A stretch of DNA of 64,000 nucleotides from Lumbricus terrestris (GCA_949752735.1 OX457040.1:4009583-4073582); one strand, 5' to 3'. Positions 10,421 to 21,845 are shown, counted from the first letter of the stretch. Notes: generated by a model not told the origin, from the letters alone. Numbers and translations: made by a program.

Positions 10421-11541
10421 TAATAGATTCCTTTCTTCAGGAGCGTTCTCTCTGTGTGGTCCATGGCTCTTCTAGGTCCTCATGGGTGCCTGCACAATAT
10501 GGTCTACCCCAGGGTTCAGTCCTTGGTCCCATACTTTATATTATTTACACCTCGGGTCTTGCCACTCTACTAACAGCTCATTCGGTTTTGAGTCAGCAGT
10601 ATGCTGACGACGTCCAGGCTTACACCCATTGCCCCCCTTCTAATGCTGTCAATTCGGTTCGGATAATGAGCGGGACTTTGGATGCTCTAGAGGCATGGAT
10701 GTCATCCAATAGACTACGCTTGAACCCATCTAAGACAAAATTTATTTGGTTGGGCACACGACAGCAGCTTGCCAAGCTTGATCTATTTTCTCTTGCATCT
10801 GAATTTCCTGGCTTTGTCTTTGCAACCACGGTTCATGACCTCGGTATCCAACTTGACCAAGAACTAACTTTTGCTCCTCAACTTCACCGTCTTGCTCGAG
10901 ACTGCTATTATCAGCTGCGCCAGCTTCGCACTGTCATCCGTTCTCTTACGTCTGCTGCTACTCTTACTTTAGTGCATTCTTTCGTTACATCTCGCATCGA
11001 CTATTGCTCTTCACTCTACATTGGCCTCCCATCCAGCAGCTTGACTTGTCTTGACCGGGTCTTGCGCTCTGCTGCACGCCTAATTGGGCAAATCCCTAAA
11101 TATGATCATGTCTCAAACTACATGCTTGAGGTACTTCACTGGCTCCCTATTCGCCAGCGTATCGAGTTCAGGGTAGCTGCATTGGTATGGCGATGTTGTC
11201 AGGGCCTTGCCCCAACTTACCTCCGTGAGCTTTGCAGCTTTACATTGGGTATCCAAGGACGTCATCAGCTACGCTCTGCTGATAGGGGAGTCCTCTTAGT
11301 TCCTTTTGCTCGTACTACTACCATGAAGAATCGAGCCTTTTCTGTGGTTGGACCAGTGGTCTGGAATGGCCTTCCTTTTGAGCTACGCCTACACCCTGGG
11401 ACTCTACCAGGATCCTTCCTTACTAAACTTAAAACTGTTCTTTTTGTGCGCGCTGGAGTTGGGAGCGCCTCTGAGTAGTTTTTTCTTGAAGGAGCGCTAT
11501 ATAAATGTCCGAATGAATGAATGAATGAATGAATGAATGTA
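10421..11541 (+). mobile_element. 5'-truncated L2/CR1-like LINE
   Basis: It starts inside the reverse transcriptase domain and runs through the C-terminus (stop at 11476-11478). A 3' tail follows with GGGAGCGCCTCTGAGTAG and GCGCTATATAAATG, ending in (AATG)n at 11511-11541. The 5' truncation plus terminal microsatellite is the usual product of target-primed reverse transcription. The 3' tail is nearly the same as the 3' end of the SINE-1 family. Confidence 0.9.
10423..11478 (+). pseudogene. L2/CR1-like reverse transcriptase, C-terminal half
   Basis: An uninterrupted frame of about 350 codons encodes the catalytic half of a LINE reverse transcriptase. GLPQGSVLGP is RT motif 4 and YADD is the metal-binding motif 5. 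MSSNRLRLNPSKTK follows as motif 6/7. Further on, HWLPIRQRIEFR and AFSVVGPVVWNGLP are typical of the C-terminus of L2/CR1 proteins. The apparvent start codon upstream lies in non-LINE sequence, so the protein has no genuine start. The endonuclease and the RT fingers are missing because of 5' truncation. The open frame suggests a fairly recent insertion compared with the other LINE fragments here. Confidence 0.88.
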
Positions 11542-11749
11542 ATAGCGCCCCTTTAAGTTATCCACTCAGAGGCGTTCTCGACTATATACAGCGCGGACAC
11601 AGCATCGGAGTTTCACCCTGAAGCGCTGAGCAATTGCGAGTGAAGGACTTGTCAAAGATCCCAACGCGGCGACTTGAGGTGGATTCGAATCTGCAACCTT
11701 GCCAACCTTCCGGCTGCAGGGCAACGAACCCACTATTCCACTGCGCCCC
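11539..11749 (-). mobile_element. tRNA-SINE-1 copy
   Basis: Read on the minus strand: a GGGGCGCAGTGGAATAGTGG head, a B-box-like GATTCGAATCCACCTC stretch, GGCAATTGCTCAGCGCTTC-type body, and the 3' GCGCTATTACAT end. It lies directly behind the (AATG)n tail of the LINE. Confidence 0.82.
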
Positions 11750-11854
11750 AAATTAAAAACATATATAATTGTTTGATTTGATATAAAAATTCTTCTATGG
11801 TGGAAGTGTCATAAAGCACTTACACCGTAACTCAGCGAACTGGGTATTATTGTT

Positions 11855-12106
11855 CTGCACAGAAGGGATTGCTATTGGTCCCTTTTGCACGAACTGCAAC
11901 AATGCAGCATACAGCATTCTCTGTGATCAGCCCAGTTGTCTGGAATGGGCTTCCACAGGAGCTACGTCTACTTCCTGGGGTTATTACTGAATTTTTTTTA
12001 ATAGACTCAAAACTCTCCTTTTTTGCCGTGCTAGAGGCGGGAGCGCTTCTGAGTAGTCCCCTTGAAGAAGCGCTTTATAAATTCTTGAATGAATGAATGA
12101 ATTGAG
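11855..12106 (+). pseudogene. L2/CR1-like LINE 3' fragment
   Basis: The + strand encodes a block like LLVPFARTATMQHTAFSVIS followed by PVVWNGLPQELRLLPG, matching the C-terminus of the LINE at 10421-11541. A 3' tail with GGGAGCGCTTCTGAGTAG and an (AATG)n end at 12085-12102 follows. Only the last 70 or so codons and the tail are present. Confidence 0.85.
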
Positions 12107-12689
12107 AGTCGCAATAATGCAAACCAGTAATAGGAGTCGACGAAAACCCTGATAGCCGAAATATTTCGTTAAGCACGTTCGAAAACTCGCTTGCAGAACA
12201 TCCGGTTAACGTACATGTGTATGTAGATTTTCGCTCGGAAAGAATGTGCCGGTTTATTTGGATTTTTAGCCGTGTGATTGCAAATGTCTCGTCTATTTGA
12301 GTGTATAAAGCGTCCGAGTCTAGACTTCTGTGATGTTTGTCTGGACTTTCGCGTGGAATATTTTGACTTCGACGATTTAATACCATCCACGATCATCTCC
12401 GCACGGTAGCCGCCATGTGCACCACGTGCTCTGTAACAACTAAAAGCGAATTGTCCGGATCCGAATTTCCACGCGCTTCTCCCGCAAGCCCTAAGGAATG
12501 GATTATTATTAAGACTATAACAACAATTCCGCTAAGTCACGAATTCTATCTTATCGGGCACTGTATAGTGTATACTTCGAATGGATAGACTTTGTAGCAT
12601 CGGCTAGACTTAATAATGAACTAGCGATTCTTCTAACACACACCTTCGTGAAGCGAGTGTCAGTAGCGCTGATTACAGCTGCTAATAAC

Positions 12690-12826
12690 TGATCGGAACA
12701 TGGATGGGATCAACTCTCGGGCAGACTCTGGTGGACACAAGGGACAGGAAGAGATGGAAGAAGCTCGTCCATGATGCGACCAACCCTCGGATCGAGGATG
12801 GTTGACGACAAGACAAGACAAGACAA
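12690..12826 (+). pseudogene. LINE C-terminal remnant with (AAGAC)n tail
   Basis: In one + frame the sequence reads like the end of a LINE protein (GRDRKRWKKLVHDA-type residues, then GSRM/EDG), followed by GACAAGACAAGACAAGAC. The match is short and frame-broken, and the family cannot be fixed. Confidence 0.45.
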
Positions 12827-13143
12827 TAACTGACGAGTAGTTTTGGGCTTATCCTCATTCAATGACAGTAATTCAACATCAACTGTCAATTTTTTTTTAT
12901 CAGTTTAGGCTACATCTCCGACCTGTAACTTGGTGCGTTATTTCACCCTGATTGTCTTACTATGAAATTAAACGAATATAATATTACTACAACGTAATAA
13001 AATGCTTGCATTACACACCTTCATTAATAGTAGAATTCAGTCATAAATTTTTCCATTCTCTCTCGGCGATAATCCTCCTGAAGAAGAGGCACGCACTAAA
13101 ATGTAATAACTATAAAGAGATTGAAGAAAAAACATTAAAATCG

Positions 13144-13314
13144 AGGGATGCCACTCATAGCTTTTTCCACCTATATCTAGGTATTGTCGGTCTTGTCTAG
13201 GTTTCTAGGTTTTTTTGGTCAGGATCTAGCCTTTTTTTCTCACGGCGGTTTTTTAAACTTTTTACATACAAATTTATTTTTTAAAACTGAAAATGCACAA
13301 AAGACGTGAAAAAA
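13144..13314 (+). mobile_element. Half copy of the 429-bp hAT MITE
   Basis: From AGGGATGCCACTCATAGC to CAAAAGACGTGAAAAAAT it follows the left half of 8527-8955 almost base for base, then stops. The right terminus and TSD are missing, so it is truncated. Confidence 0.88.
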
Positions 13315-13489
13315 TAAAACTTTGTGACTTTTGTCACATGTAAAATTGACAGTTTGTCGCACATGTGACAATAAAACTTTCTATAACTTTCTCTAATATT
13401 CAGCGTCACCAACATTCAGTCAAAACTCAAAGTAGGCCAACGTGAAGAGCTTACAACGCCGCACCTTGAGAATTGTTGTTCATTAGTCG

Positions 13490-13615
13490 GTCCGGTAATG
13501 TGACGTTTCGGTTAAGTGTCGCCTGTTCTATTGTCGGCCCGTTCTAATATCGCCGGTTAAAGTGTCGCCGGTCAAGTGTCGTCCGTTCAAATGACCACCG
13601 TTCAAATGTCCGTAC
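13490..13615. repeat. Short degenerate GTCG array
   Basis: Phrases such as AAGTGTCGCCTGTTC, TATCGCCGGTTAAAGTGTCG and AAGTGTCGTCCGTTC recur every 14-17 bp. The same style of array, with CAAAATGTCGC units, appears at 56868-56932. Confidence 0.65.
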
Positions 13616-14021
13616 ACCTCGATAAGTTATGCCTGGCCTATTACTGACATCGTCATACTTGCAACAATATGAATATAAGTAAAACCTTTATGTTGACGTC
13701 ACAATGCAAACTAATATACAGTTAAGGCGTGGTTTAAGAATGACGCAATAGAACAGACTGATCTATAAACCTGGCGTTTTGTTGACGCCATAATGATCAT
13801 AGACTAGTAAGTAAATTAAACGTGACCTTATGACGTCATAAAGAGAGAAGCATTCTTCTCCTAGCCTACTATTGAATTTATAACACAGACAATTGAATTA
13901 GTTAGGCTATTCTCTCTATTTACGTCATCGTGAAGCCCGCGATATTAATTACCGGTCTTTTGTTGACGTCACAAAAACTATAATAAAATAAGTTAATTAG
14001 CTTAGACTGTTCTCGGAGCAG

Positions 14022-14095
14022 GACGTTTTGGCGCCGAACAGTTTGGCGATGCCAAACGGCCGCGTCAAAACGGCGGCGTCAAAACGTCACGTATA
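14022..14095. repeat. GC-rich 14-bp-type array, third locus
   Basis: GACGTTTTGGCGCCGAACAG and CAAAACGGCGGCGTC resemble the arrays in the hAT element at 1398-1511 and 4588-4680. Here forward and reverse motifs face each other within about 70 bp. This may be a deleted relative of that hAT element in which the two subterminal arrays are nearly joined (inference). Confidence 0.6.
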
Positions 14096-14222
14096 AAACT
14101 AGACATTTTAATTAGTTAATATCTGTTTTATAATGATATTATTGTTGTTGTCATAATGCAGGCCAAGATGCAAGTTTAATTCTTGTCTAATGTTTTAATC
14201 ATAATGTCCAACTGGTTCAATA

Positions 14223-14225
14223 AAC

Positions 14226-14281
<56 letters not shown>
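14223..14281. repeat. (AAAT)n microsatellite
   Basis: About fourteen AAAT units, preceded by AATAAACTAAAT, probably the A-rich tail of an unidentified insertion. Confidence 0.95.
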
Positions 14282-14540
14282 ATATAAACAAGTGAAAAAA
14301 TAAATAAATATATTTATATAAAAAAATGTAAATAAATCACTGTTCGTTTATTCGAAAAGACAAAGTTTTCATGGATTAAACAAGCCACAATGAAACTGAT
14401 TACGAATTATTAAAATGGATTTTACGAATAACTGTTGAAGATATCCGCACGCCTTCGTTGCCAAACATTCTGAGGATGTACATGTATGGCGATAGTTTCT
14501 GGATAACTGCAGTATCGGGGTATGAAGCATAATAGCCTAG

Positions 14541-14780
14541 CAAGGCCGTAGCCAAGAGTTGATTTCGGGGGTGTTTCTTCGGCGGAGAATTTCTGACTAC
14601 CGTTTTTTTTAGACGTAAAAACTTCTGACGACCTTTTTTTAGTCATCGGAAGCTTTCTTACCATTTTCGCCTAATTTCATGTTTTTTCATTATGTGCTAG
14701 TGAATGCATTCCATTATTTTTACATTTTACATTTCGGGGGTGTTCAAACATCCAAATACCTCTCTTTAGCTACGGCCTCG
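14541..14780. mobile_element. Probable hAT-like MITE
   Basis: The left end CAAGGCCGTAGCCAAGAG and the complement of the right end, CGAGGCCGTAGCTAAAGAG, form an imperfect inverted repeat. Subterminal TTCGGGGGTGTT occurs on both sides. ATAATAGC (14529-14536) and ATAATAGG (14781-14788) could be an 8-bp TSD, but four bases separate the left one from the terminus, so the exact boundary is uncertain. Confidence 0.6.
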
Positions 14781-14853
14781 ATAATAGGCCTTTTAGTAGA
14801 CCTATCTTGGGCGCGGTATCTGAAATGGACACTAGCCCTAAGCATAAACATAA

Positions 14854-15353
14854 CGTGTCCTGGGCACGACGTTAAACTGCATCCATCCTCCGCCACAGGG
14901 AACCAACAATGTTCCTGCGCCGGTCCTAAACCCGGACAAAAGGAGGAAGGTTTGCCAGATGGGTGGCGATACGCTGGCAGTAAAAGAATAAGACGATTGA
15001 AATCCGCAAAAACCACGGCACAAGTGACTTAGCGACCCAGATGCTTCAAGGTGTCATGATGTGAAGCAGACATGCACAGGCCGGTCAGGACAGATCGGTG
15101 GAGAGGCTCGGAGGAGAGAGCGTGGGACACATACTGGCATTGACCCAGGTTGTCCTTCATACCTCTCTCCCAATACTCTCTCCATTCAGACAAGGTGGTC
15201 TATAGCTGCTCCAAGATGTTAATGGTATGGAGCAGACCTGCTGACCGGACCGGTTAAAGCTGGGCAGCATGATGCGAGACAGACTCAGACAGAGAGTGGC
15301 GTCGGACTCCTACGGGCGCTGAGCCTAAGGATGTTGATGATGATGATGATAAA
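14854..15353 (+). mobile_element. Dispersed repeat family G, copy 1, ending in (GAT)n
   Basis: About 500 bp matches 29811-30308 and, in its last 180 bp, 38066-38250. Shared phrases are GGGCACGACGTTAAACTGC, GATGCTTCAAGGTGTCATG and CAGAGAGTGGCGTCGGA. All three copies run into GAT/TGA repeats at the same point, which suggests a retroposed element with a (GAT)n 3' end, as seen in some RTE-like LINEs. No protein domain is recognised. Confidence 0.75.
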
Positions 15354-15599
15354 CATAACCGATTCTCACGACGCTTAACCTTAGACAAACCGATCCTCAC
15401 GATGCCTATAACCTGAACCTAACCGACACCAACTACAGTAATTATGACTAGTTATTTAAATTATGAGGTTAAACTTAAACACCTCTATTAAGATGTTTAG
15501 CGCCAATAAATAAGTAAAATGCCGACCGAACTTCTGAATCACCGTCATCAAACGGAAATTATTATTTATAATCAGGTGACAATAGTCATTCAGAATTCA

Positions 15600-16640
15600 T
15601 GTCATGTCAAAACGCCTTCGTCGCCTCGCGACGGTTTGACAACAAAAATGGAGTGTAATTGTCCGGTCTCCTGTCACGAGCCGCGTTTAACAGGTGTCTG
15701 CCCACGAGGCCCGTGCATTGCGAGATGTTGTCCAGCCATGCAATCCTGGGTCTGCCTCGTCGTCGGACTCCCTCCACGAGACCCGTCGTCAGACTGCTCT
15801 CGATGTTATCGTGCGACTGTCTAATGATGTGGCCAAAGTGTCGCAATTTTCTCGCTTTGGTTTGAGCCAATAATGCCTTTCTGGCCCCTGCTGATTTGTA
15901 CGCCTGTTCATTTGTTATAATTTTTGTCCACGGGATTCTTAATAGTTTTCGGATGCATTTGTTTTCAAATGCCTGAATGCGATTTTCTTCCTCCTTCTTC
16001 AAAGCACCCGTACGTCGCCACTGACCGCGCCAAAGCCTTCATCAACCGCAATTTGGTGTTGTTACTGATGGACCTAACCGTCATCCCCCATTGCCAATCT
16101 TGATTTAACGTCACTCCTACAATTTGCATCTTTGGTAACTCTACTCCCTAGATAGACAAAAGAATTTACTTTCTGCAGTCTTTCGGCATTCACTAAAACC
16201 TCGAACACCTCCTCAGTAGTCATGACTTTCGTCTTTGTCCCGTTGATTGACATGTCATATTCTTACGCAGCACTCTTAACACGTTTCACCAGTTCTTGTG
16301 GTACTTCCGATGTTGTGGCCATAAGGACAATAATTAACGTCAGCGTATTTGAGATTGTTGATGGTTTTTTCACCAATAATATTCTAAATTCACCGGCAAA
16401 TCCCGCTAGTGCTTTGCGCATTACTTGTTCTGCTATAGAATGTTAAACAAGCATGAGGGAGAGGTTGCATCCTTGTCGAACTCCTCTTTAAACCTTGAAC
16501 CATTTCGAAGTGTGGCCATCCATCCTGACATTCACCTGTTGCTGCCTGTACATGTTCCTTAATACCTGGACTAGACGAGATGGAAAGCCCATTTCGAGCA
16601 TGGTCAACCATAGTTGGAAGATATTAATAATATATTGTAT
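15600..16640 (-). pseudogene. Decayed LINE reverse transcriptase (C-terminal half)
   Basis: On the minus strand, from 16640 downwards, broken frames encode an RT motif 4 region (GVRQGCNLS, in place of GVKQGCNLSP), EQVMRKALAGFAG, and then a MSINGTKTKVMT block. A connection follows, and then an open stretch at 16002-15607 with NRIQAFENKCIRKLLRIPW, ARKLRHFGHIIR and RRRGRPRIAW. That order is typical of a widespread invertebrate LINE reverse transcriptase. The region that should hold the YADD motif is disrupted, and several stops and shifts occur. The 5' part is absent. Confidence 0.82.
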
Positions 16641-17755
16641 TAGTGCTTGGATGTAAGCCTGCAGGCATTCGTTAAATTTAGAGTTGAATTAAACACCTTT
16701 AATAGGTTATAGAGTTATTGTACAATAATTCTCAATAGCTTTGGCGAGACAGGATAATCTCACGACACACAAACTTCGTATTATGTTGATTATTTTTATC
16801 GATAAATCGTAAAAAAATTGTAATTGATAATTTTTTGCCTGTTCTGTTGATTATATTTTTTGCTGTTGAATGTATGCTATTATTTTTTAAAGTTGTTTTA
16901 CACGACGTCGTCCGGATTAACGACTCAATGAGCAATGATGATGAAAGAGTTTTGAGTATGAAACTAAGAAATAATTTTTCATCATTTATTATGTAAATGC
17001 TGACGGAAAATCAGAGGGAACAATATTAATTACTTTCATTTCAATAAGCGACTGATGTTTTCTGCACAAATAAAGAAAGAAGTTACTACTAACTCAAAAT
17101 TCATCTCTTGTCGCTTCGAATGTACTGTGCCAGAAGATGAAAGAGGCAAGACGGAAGAAACAGAGTGGTTGATTTAAGTCATAAAAGGCGACAGTTAAAC
17201 ACCTATAGTAAGAGATCTTTGAAATTATAAATAGGTAACTACAAATTTTATGTTCAATGGAATGACGATTCAATCTTATTTCACTCTTGTGTTACCACCA
17301 GAATTTTCATGATAATTCATTGAGAAAGGATTGGAATATTGAAGCAGAATTTAGCTCTATACAATCCCAAATAAATTTGCAATCGACCGATATAATCTTA
17401 TTTTACAATAGCGACACCTAAATAAAAATACTAATATCAAAATCTGGTGATATATATTCTATGCTTGATTGCGTAATTTACCGAAGGAAGCTGCAAGAGA
17501 AACTTCTCAGAGGGGTTCCTGACCTGATAGCACCATGACACGATTGACAGAGGCAATATTCAAATAAATGCGGAAAACGGGATGCGCAAACGGCTTTACC
17601 ACAGCGTAGTGTCATTGTCACTTGCAATGCGCGACTAATATGAATAGTATGCCGCTGTCGTCTAAGCTTACACCACAACCACCGACTAAGAAGAAACGCT
17701 GTGACATTTTGTCCGCGAAACCTTAACAGAACGTTTGCAACATGCAGTTTGCATA
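16641..17755. other. Non-coding array sequence
   Basis: No gene is seen. It contains GAATTAAACACCTTTAATAG at 16686 and GTTAAACACCTATAGTAAGA at 17194, about 505 bp apart. Several phrases are shared with 6500-6850 (CAATAGCTT, GTAAATGCTGACG, AATAAGCAACATAATG-type), which shows that the two stretches are homologous units. Confidence 0.6.
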
Positions 17756-17944
17756 CTGCATAGACTTAAAGTGTGGAAAATCAAGTGCCTGGACGCCCAT
17801 TACCTTCCCAAAAGAAGTGCATAGACGCCCCTTACCTTTCCAGTCATTTATGGCCAATAAGTGGCTGGACGGCATTAGGATTTTAAAATAAGTGCATGGA
17901 CGCTGTCCATGGCCGTCCAGCCACACTTTAAGCCCTGCATAGAC
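17756..17944. mobile_element. Candidate short inverted-repeat element
   Basis: TTAAAGTGTGG (17766) and CCACACTTTAA (17921) form an inverted repeat. CTGCATAGAC flanks the inverted pair on both sides (17756-17765 and 17935-17944). Inside, AAGTGCCTGGACGCCC, AAGTGCATAGACGCCC and AAGTGCATGGACGCTG are tandem-like units. The superfamily is unknown. Confidence 0.5.
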
Positions 17945-18060
17945 GGCAACAGACATGTCCGTTGTAAGCACTGCGTTTCGAAGCATGACTGTGACGCATA
18001 GAATTTCAAAGTCTGTGCTGCAAACATAGACCAGTGTCAGTAATTTTGAAACTGCGGACA

Positions 18061-18094
18061 CAAACACACGCACACACACACACACACACGCACG

Positions 18095-18193
<99 letters not shown>

Positions 18194-18262
18194 GCGCGCG
18201 CACACACACACGCACACACACGCACACAACGCACGAACGCACACGCGTTCGCGCGCACACTT
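18061..18262. repeat. (CA)n with central (CG)n, alternating purine-pyrimidine tract
   Basis: An almost uninterrupted CA repeat encloses about ten CG dinucleotides at 18179-18200. All apparent frames here (Cys/Val or His/Thr runs) are products of the dinucleotide repeat. Confidence 0.97.
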
Positions 18263-18352
18263 CTTACTTTATTATAGATATTGATTGTAAACTATGCTAT
18301 AATAATTATTATGTTTTTGGTTTTTGTCATTATAGTGCAGCATTAAAAAGTC

Positions 18353-18453
18353 GTGTTGCCATAATATGGCAACACGGTATGGCAACACATATAAGTATGG
18401 CAACACATATAAGTGACCATAAATCAATAACATAATTATTATGTTATTGATTT
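18353..18453. repeat. Two perfect short palindromes
   Basis: 18353-18375 is GTGTTGCCATA, A, TATGGCAACAC (11-bp stem). 18421-18453 has a 16-bp stem, AAATCAATAACATAAT, with its exact complement after one T. Between them TATGGCAACACATATAAG occurs twice. Confidence 0.85.
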
Positions 18454-18574
18454 ATTGACCATTGGCGCGACATACTTATATACGGGGAGGTCAAACAATT
18501 TAAAGGTGTGCAAAGTTATAATTGGTTTCGTCATCATGGAAAAGTTTCTTTCTAATTCATAACAAGCATGAACA

Positions 18575-19740
18575 ATTTCGCTCAGCCCCGCCGGGCAACT
18601 CTTTCCTAGACAGACCGAGAGTAGACCGGGGAGGCGGCATCGTTGTCTACCACCGAGCAACTCTACGGGTCGGAAAAACCGAACTACACTCAGACTCGGA
18701 AACATTCGAAGTGTTGTCTGTCTTGGTTCCGTTCCCGTCTGTTCCTGTGACACTGCTGACGATTTATCGCCCAGGTTCAACACCACCATCATCACAGGCT
18801 TTCTTCACCGAACTCACGACGATGCTGTAGCAGTTTCCTTTGAAGATCCGACTCGACCGGAAACACGTGACCTCTGAGCGGTGCTGCAGCAATAATTCTG
18901 TCTGGTCCAGCACGTGGCAGAACCGACCCAACAGCACGGAGGATGGCTTGATGTCATCGTGACCTGTGACAACACTTCTCCGATCAACCTAGAGGTTGTA
19001 CCATCTCAGACCATGGACTCACCGTGGTGACAGTTGTCAGTTCCGTTTCTCTGGGCGAAACAAGTAAGAGCGATTCGTCATGCCAGAGCGTGGCGCGACT
19101 TGGACAGGAACACCTTCGGAGATGCTCTTTAAACTATGCTCGTACCGGACTCTTCGGTCACAATGACGGTTACCGAGTTTTTGGAATTCTATCAGCAGAC
19201 CACGGGTGATCTAATTTCATATGTTATCCCATCTCTCGCTTTCAAAGAACGTCGAAGCACCTCCTTCCCTGGGTTGACGTGCAAAGCCGGTCGCTGAACA
19301 AAGTTCTCGCTTGAGAGGGAACACTGGATCCGGTTTATTCGTCCGATGCAAGCGCGCTACAAGAAAGAGAGCGTGAGTATTGGGAAGCAAAGATCGCCCG
19401 TAACGCGAAAGACCCGAGGCGTCTCTAGTCCATCTTCATCGGTTTCCTGGGCCGCCATGAACCCGGCTCCCGTTCGAGCACTCCAGCTCTGCGGCAACAG
19501 GGGGAGCTTTTGGTTCCGCGAGCTCACACTTCTATCAGACAGCGCCCAGCCTTTTCTGTTGTGGATCCCGCTATCTGGAATGGTCAGCCACTAACCTTGC
19601 GATTTATGCCTAGACTAAATTCACCTGCCTTTTATAAGCCGCTCAAATCCTACTTTTTAGCAGTGGCTGGGCTGGAAGTGCTTCTTAGTAGGTTCTTTGA
19701 AGAGGCGATATATAAATTATCGAAATGAATGAATGAATAA
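18575..19740 (+). pseudogene. Internally deleted L2/CR1-like LINE
   Basis: A block at about 18620-18830 encodes the end of an APE-type endonuclease: RGGGIVVYHR, then LLTIYRPGSTPP and FFTEL. The following 18900-19430 is a frame-broken inter-domain region. The RT domain is missing. At about 19480 the C-terminal block resumes (LLVPRAHTSIRQRPAFSVVD), with a 3' tail GCGATATATAAATTATCG and AATGAATG at 19722-19735. The 5' and 3' parts come from the same family as 10421-11541. The internal loss of about 2 kb is inferred from the missing RT domain. Confidence 0.78.
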
Positions 19741-20195
19741 GTAAGTAATTAACTGACCAATTGGCAGGTTTCCTGTCAACCTTTGATGTAGCTAAACACC
19801 GAAAACTACGTTATGAACTCTCAACGCCACAAGAAGTCGCTGAAAGTAGAAATCTGACGCAAGAATTCAAGCGTCATTAACACACCTTTTTAGAGAGAAT
19901 TTAATACGCAATAATAATAATCGGCTGAGCAAAAGCTCTTAAGTGCTGTAATACGCCGAGCAAATTTATGTCCAGGGTAATGGCCTCTGTTGTCATAGAC
20001 CCTGGTCAAATCGGATCCATCCATCATAAGACGTAACTGTATAAGCTGTAAATTGTCGTCAACGGCCTTTGATGTCAAACGACGACGTGAAACTTTGGTT
20101 AAATAAAAATAAGACGCAATGTGAAACTACATTCGTTTCCTCAACTTAATCAATGGAAAAACTACTACTGTGCTTATAAGCTGGTCAGCGCTACA

Positions 20196-20917
20196 TTATT
20201 TATTCGTGAGATGGATATTTTATGTGGCGTCGATTTCGACGTCTCTGTTAACCGTTAATTGTCGCTAAACATCGGAGACTATGCGTTAAATTTAGTGTTG
20301 GATTAAACACCTTTATTATGTTGGACCATTGTTATACAAGTATTAGCAATAATAGATTTTCTGTAGTTTCAGGAGCAGCTGCGGAATACCATTACTCAAG
20401 ATACTAGACTTCAGAGTTATTTCTAAAATAATTAAGCATTAATGGACATGCTTAGCCATTTTCATTGACTGTGAAAGTGCTTGTTATAAGTGTATGCTCT
20501 ATTTTCTTGCATTCAATTGGAATAACGGGGCGCATGATATTCGGTCGATAATAAAAATTCTTATGTTTTGAAAATGTCTTTAAACAGTAACTAACTTCAT
20601 TGGACAGTAAGCCAGACAGTCTGCAACCCAGGGTATTGCCAGTCGCAATTATGCATAAAAGAGAAGCGAAACGTCGAGAGATCTGATGATCGCAAGATGT
20701 CATGAAGAACTACGTATTAAAAAAGACTTCTACTAGACACCTTCGTCGAGAGTTTATAGCAATTATAAATATTTAAAAGTCTGGAGGATCAGTTGCTGAA
20801 TAACCATTATCAAGGTCAGTTTTAATTTATAATGTCGTCCTCACAATAGATAAACTATAGTCAGATTTGTAATTATCATATTTCAGCTAGTGGCAGCTTC
20901 ATGATTATTTTAAAGAG
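20196..20917 (+). repeat. Local duplication C, copy 1
   Basis: It is similar to 24822-25639 along its length. Examples are GATGGATATTTTATGTGGCG, GTCGCTAAACATCGGAG, CAGACAGTCTGCAACCCAGG and CTAGTGGCAGCTTCATGA. It contains two recurrent boxes, at 20306 and 20736. It lacks the inverted insertion that copy 2 carries at 25391-25495. Confidence 0.88.
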
Positions 20918-21005
20918 CGACCAACCATCTCAGACCACGGCCTCATCGTGGTGATAGTTCCATTTCTATGGACGAAACAAGTAAGAGCGATTCGTCATTC
21001 CATTG
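20918..21005 (+). pseudogene. L2-like LINE fragment (post-endonuclease)
   Basis: CCATCTCAGACCACGGCCTC through ACAAGTAAGAGCGATTCGTC matches 19004-19083 of the internally deleted LINE. It is about 90 bp long and abuts copy 1 of duplication C. Confidence 0.8.
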
Positions 21006-21033
21006 CGGGTTGAATTAATTAGTACGGGGGGGG

Positions 21034-21408
21034 GGGTCCGTAGCTCAGTGGAGAGAGCGTTGGCCGATAGACTGAGAGTCATTATCGCGACCCGGGTTCA
21101 AGCCTCGTTCAGGGCAAAAAATTTATTTGAATTTTCTGTTAGCTGCCGTGGCGCTTTGCTGTTGTGTTGCTTGACTCGGGTTCTGCTAAAAATAAAGATA
21201 GCCCCTCCCACTCCTGGCTTGGCCAATCAGGAGCGTTCCAACACTTAGGCCATTAGTGTTAAGCATTCTTAGGTGTTAAGTTACCGAACCTGTTGTAGCC
21301 GACCTGCGTGTCGTGCGAAGCTGGCCGTATTTCGTATAACTTGTACATGTAATCGTTCTGCGTTGTGTCAGATTGAATTTGAATAAACAAATATTATTAT
21401 TATTATTG
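21034..21408 (+). mobile_element. tRNA-derived SINE-2 copy
   Basis: The head is GGGTCCGTAGCTCAGTGG (A-box TAGCTCAGTGG), followed after about 45 bp by GGGTTCAAGCCTC (B-box). The body is shared with 7664-8020, and the 3' end is GAATTTGAATAAACAAATA followed by (TTA)n at 21391-21407. The same kind of tail at 27660-27838 suggests the family is common. Confidence 0.9.
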
Positions 21409-21845
21409 CATAAAACACCGTTTTTAAGATTATACTCGTATGTATATAAATCTGTAATGCATACACCTCTAATAAGATGTTACATGTTTCTATATAATAA
21501 GCGTTAATAAGCGTTAATTGTCTTTAAACCCAATTTTTTCTGGTTAACGCTGCTGTTGCAATGACGCATCGTGCTTAATAATCGAAACTACGCAAAATAT
21601 CGTTAAGCGAAAGATTAATAAATAATTGGTTTCAAATTTTAAAATGGAACGAGTAATAGATGCTATAAAAAAATGTTCAATTATAATTAGATGCACTGAA
21701 TGTTTGCAGCTGTGATTTGCTCTTTTTTACTTTAAAATTTCTTGTATGGGATCATTGCTGTAAATAGTAGAACAACTATAATTGTTTCATAATATGCATC
21801 AAAATCTTGTTGTCACGGTGTGTGTATCGTAGACAGTGTCAGATG

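Noticed and set aside
15519..15865. Plus-strand frames over the decayed LINE
   Set aside because: They overlap minus-strand LINE coding sequence and show no domain.
17723..18435. Cys/Val- and His/Thr-repeat proteins
   Set aside because: Produced by the (CA)n/(CG)n tract.
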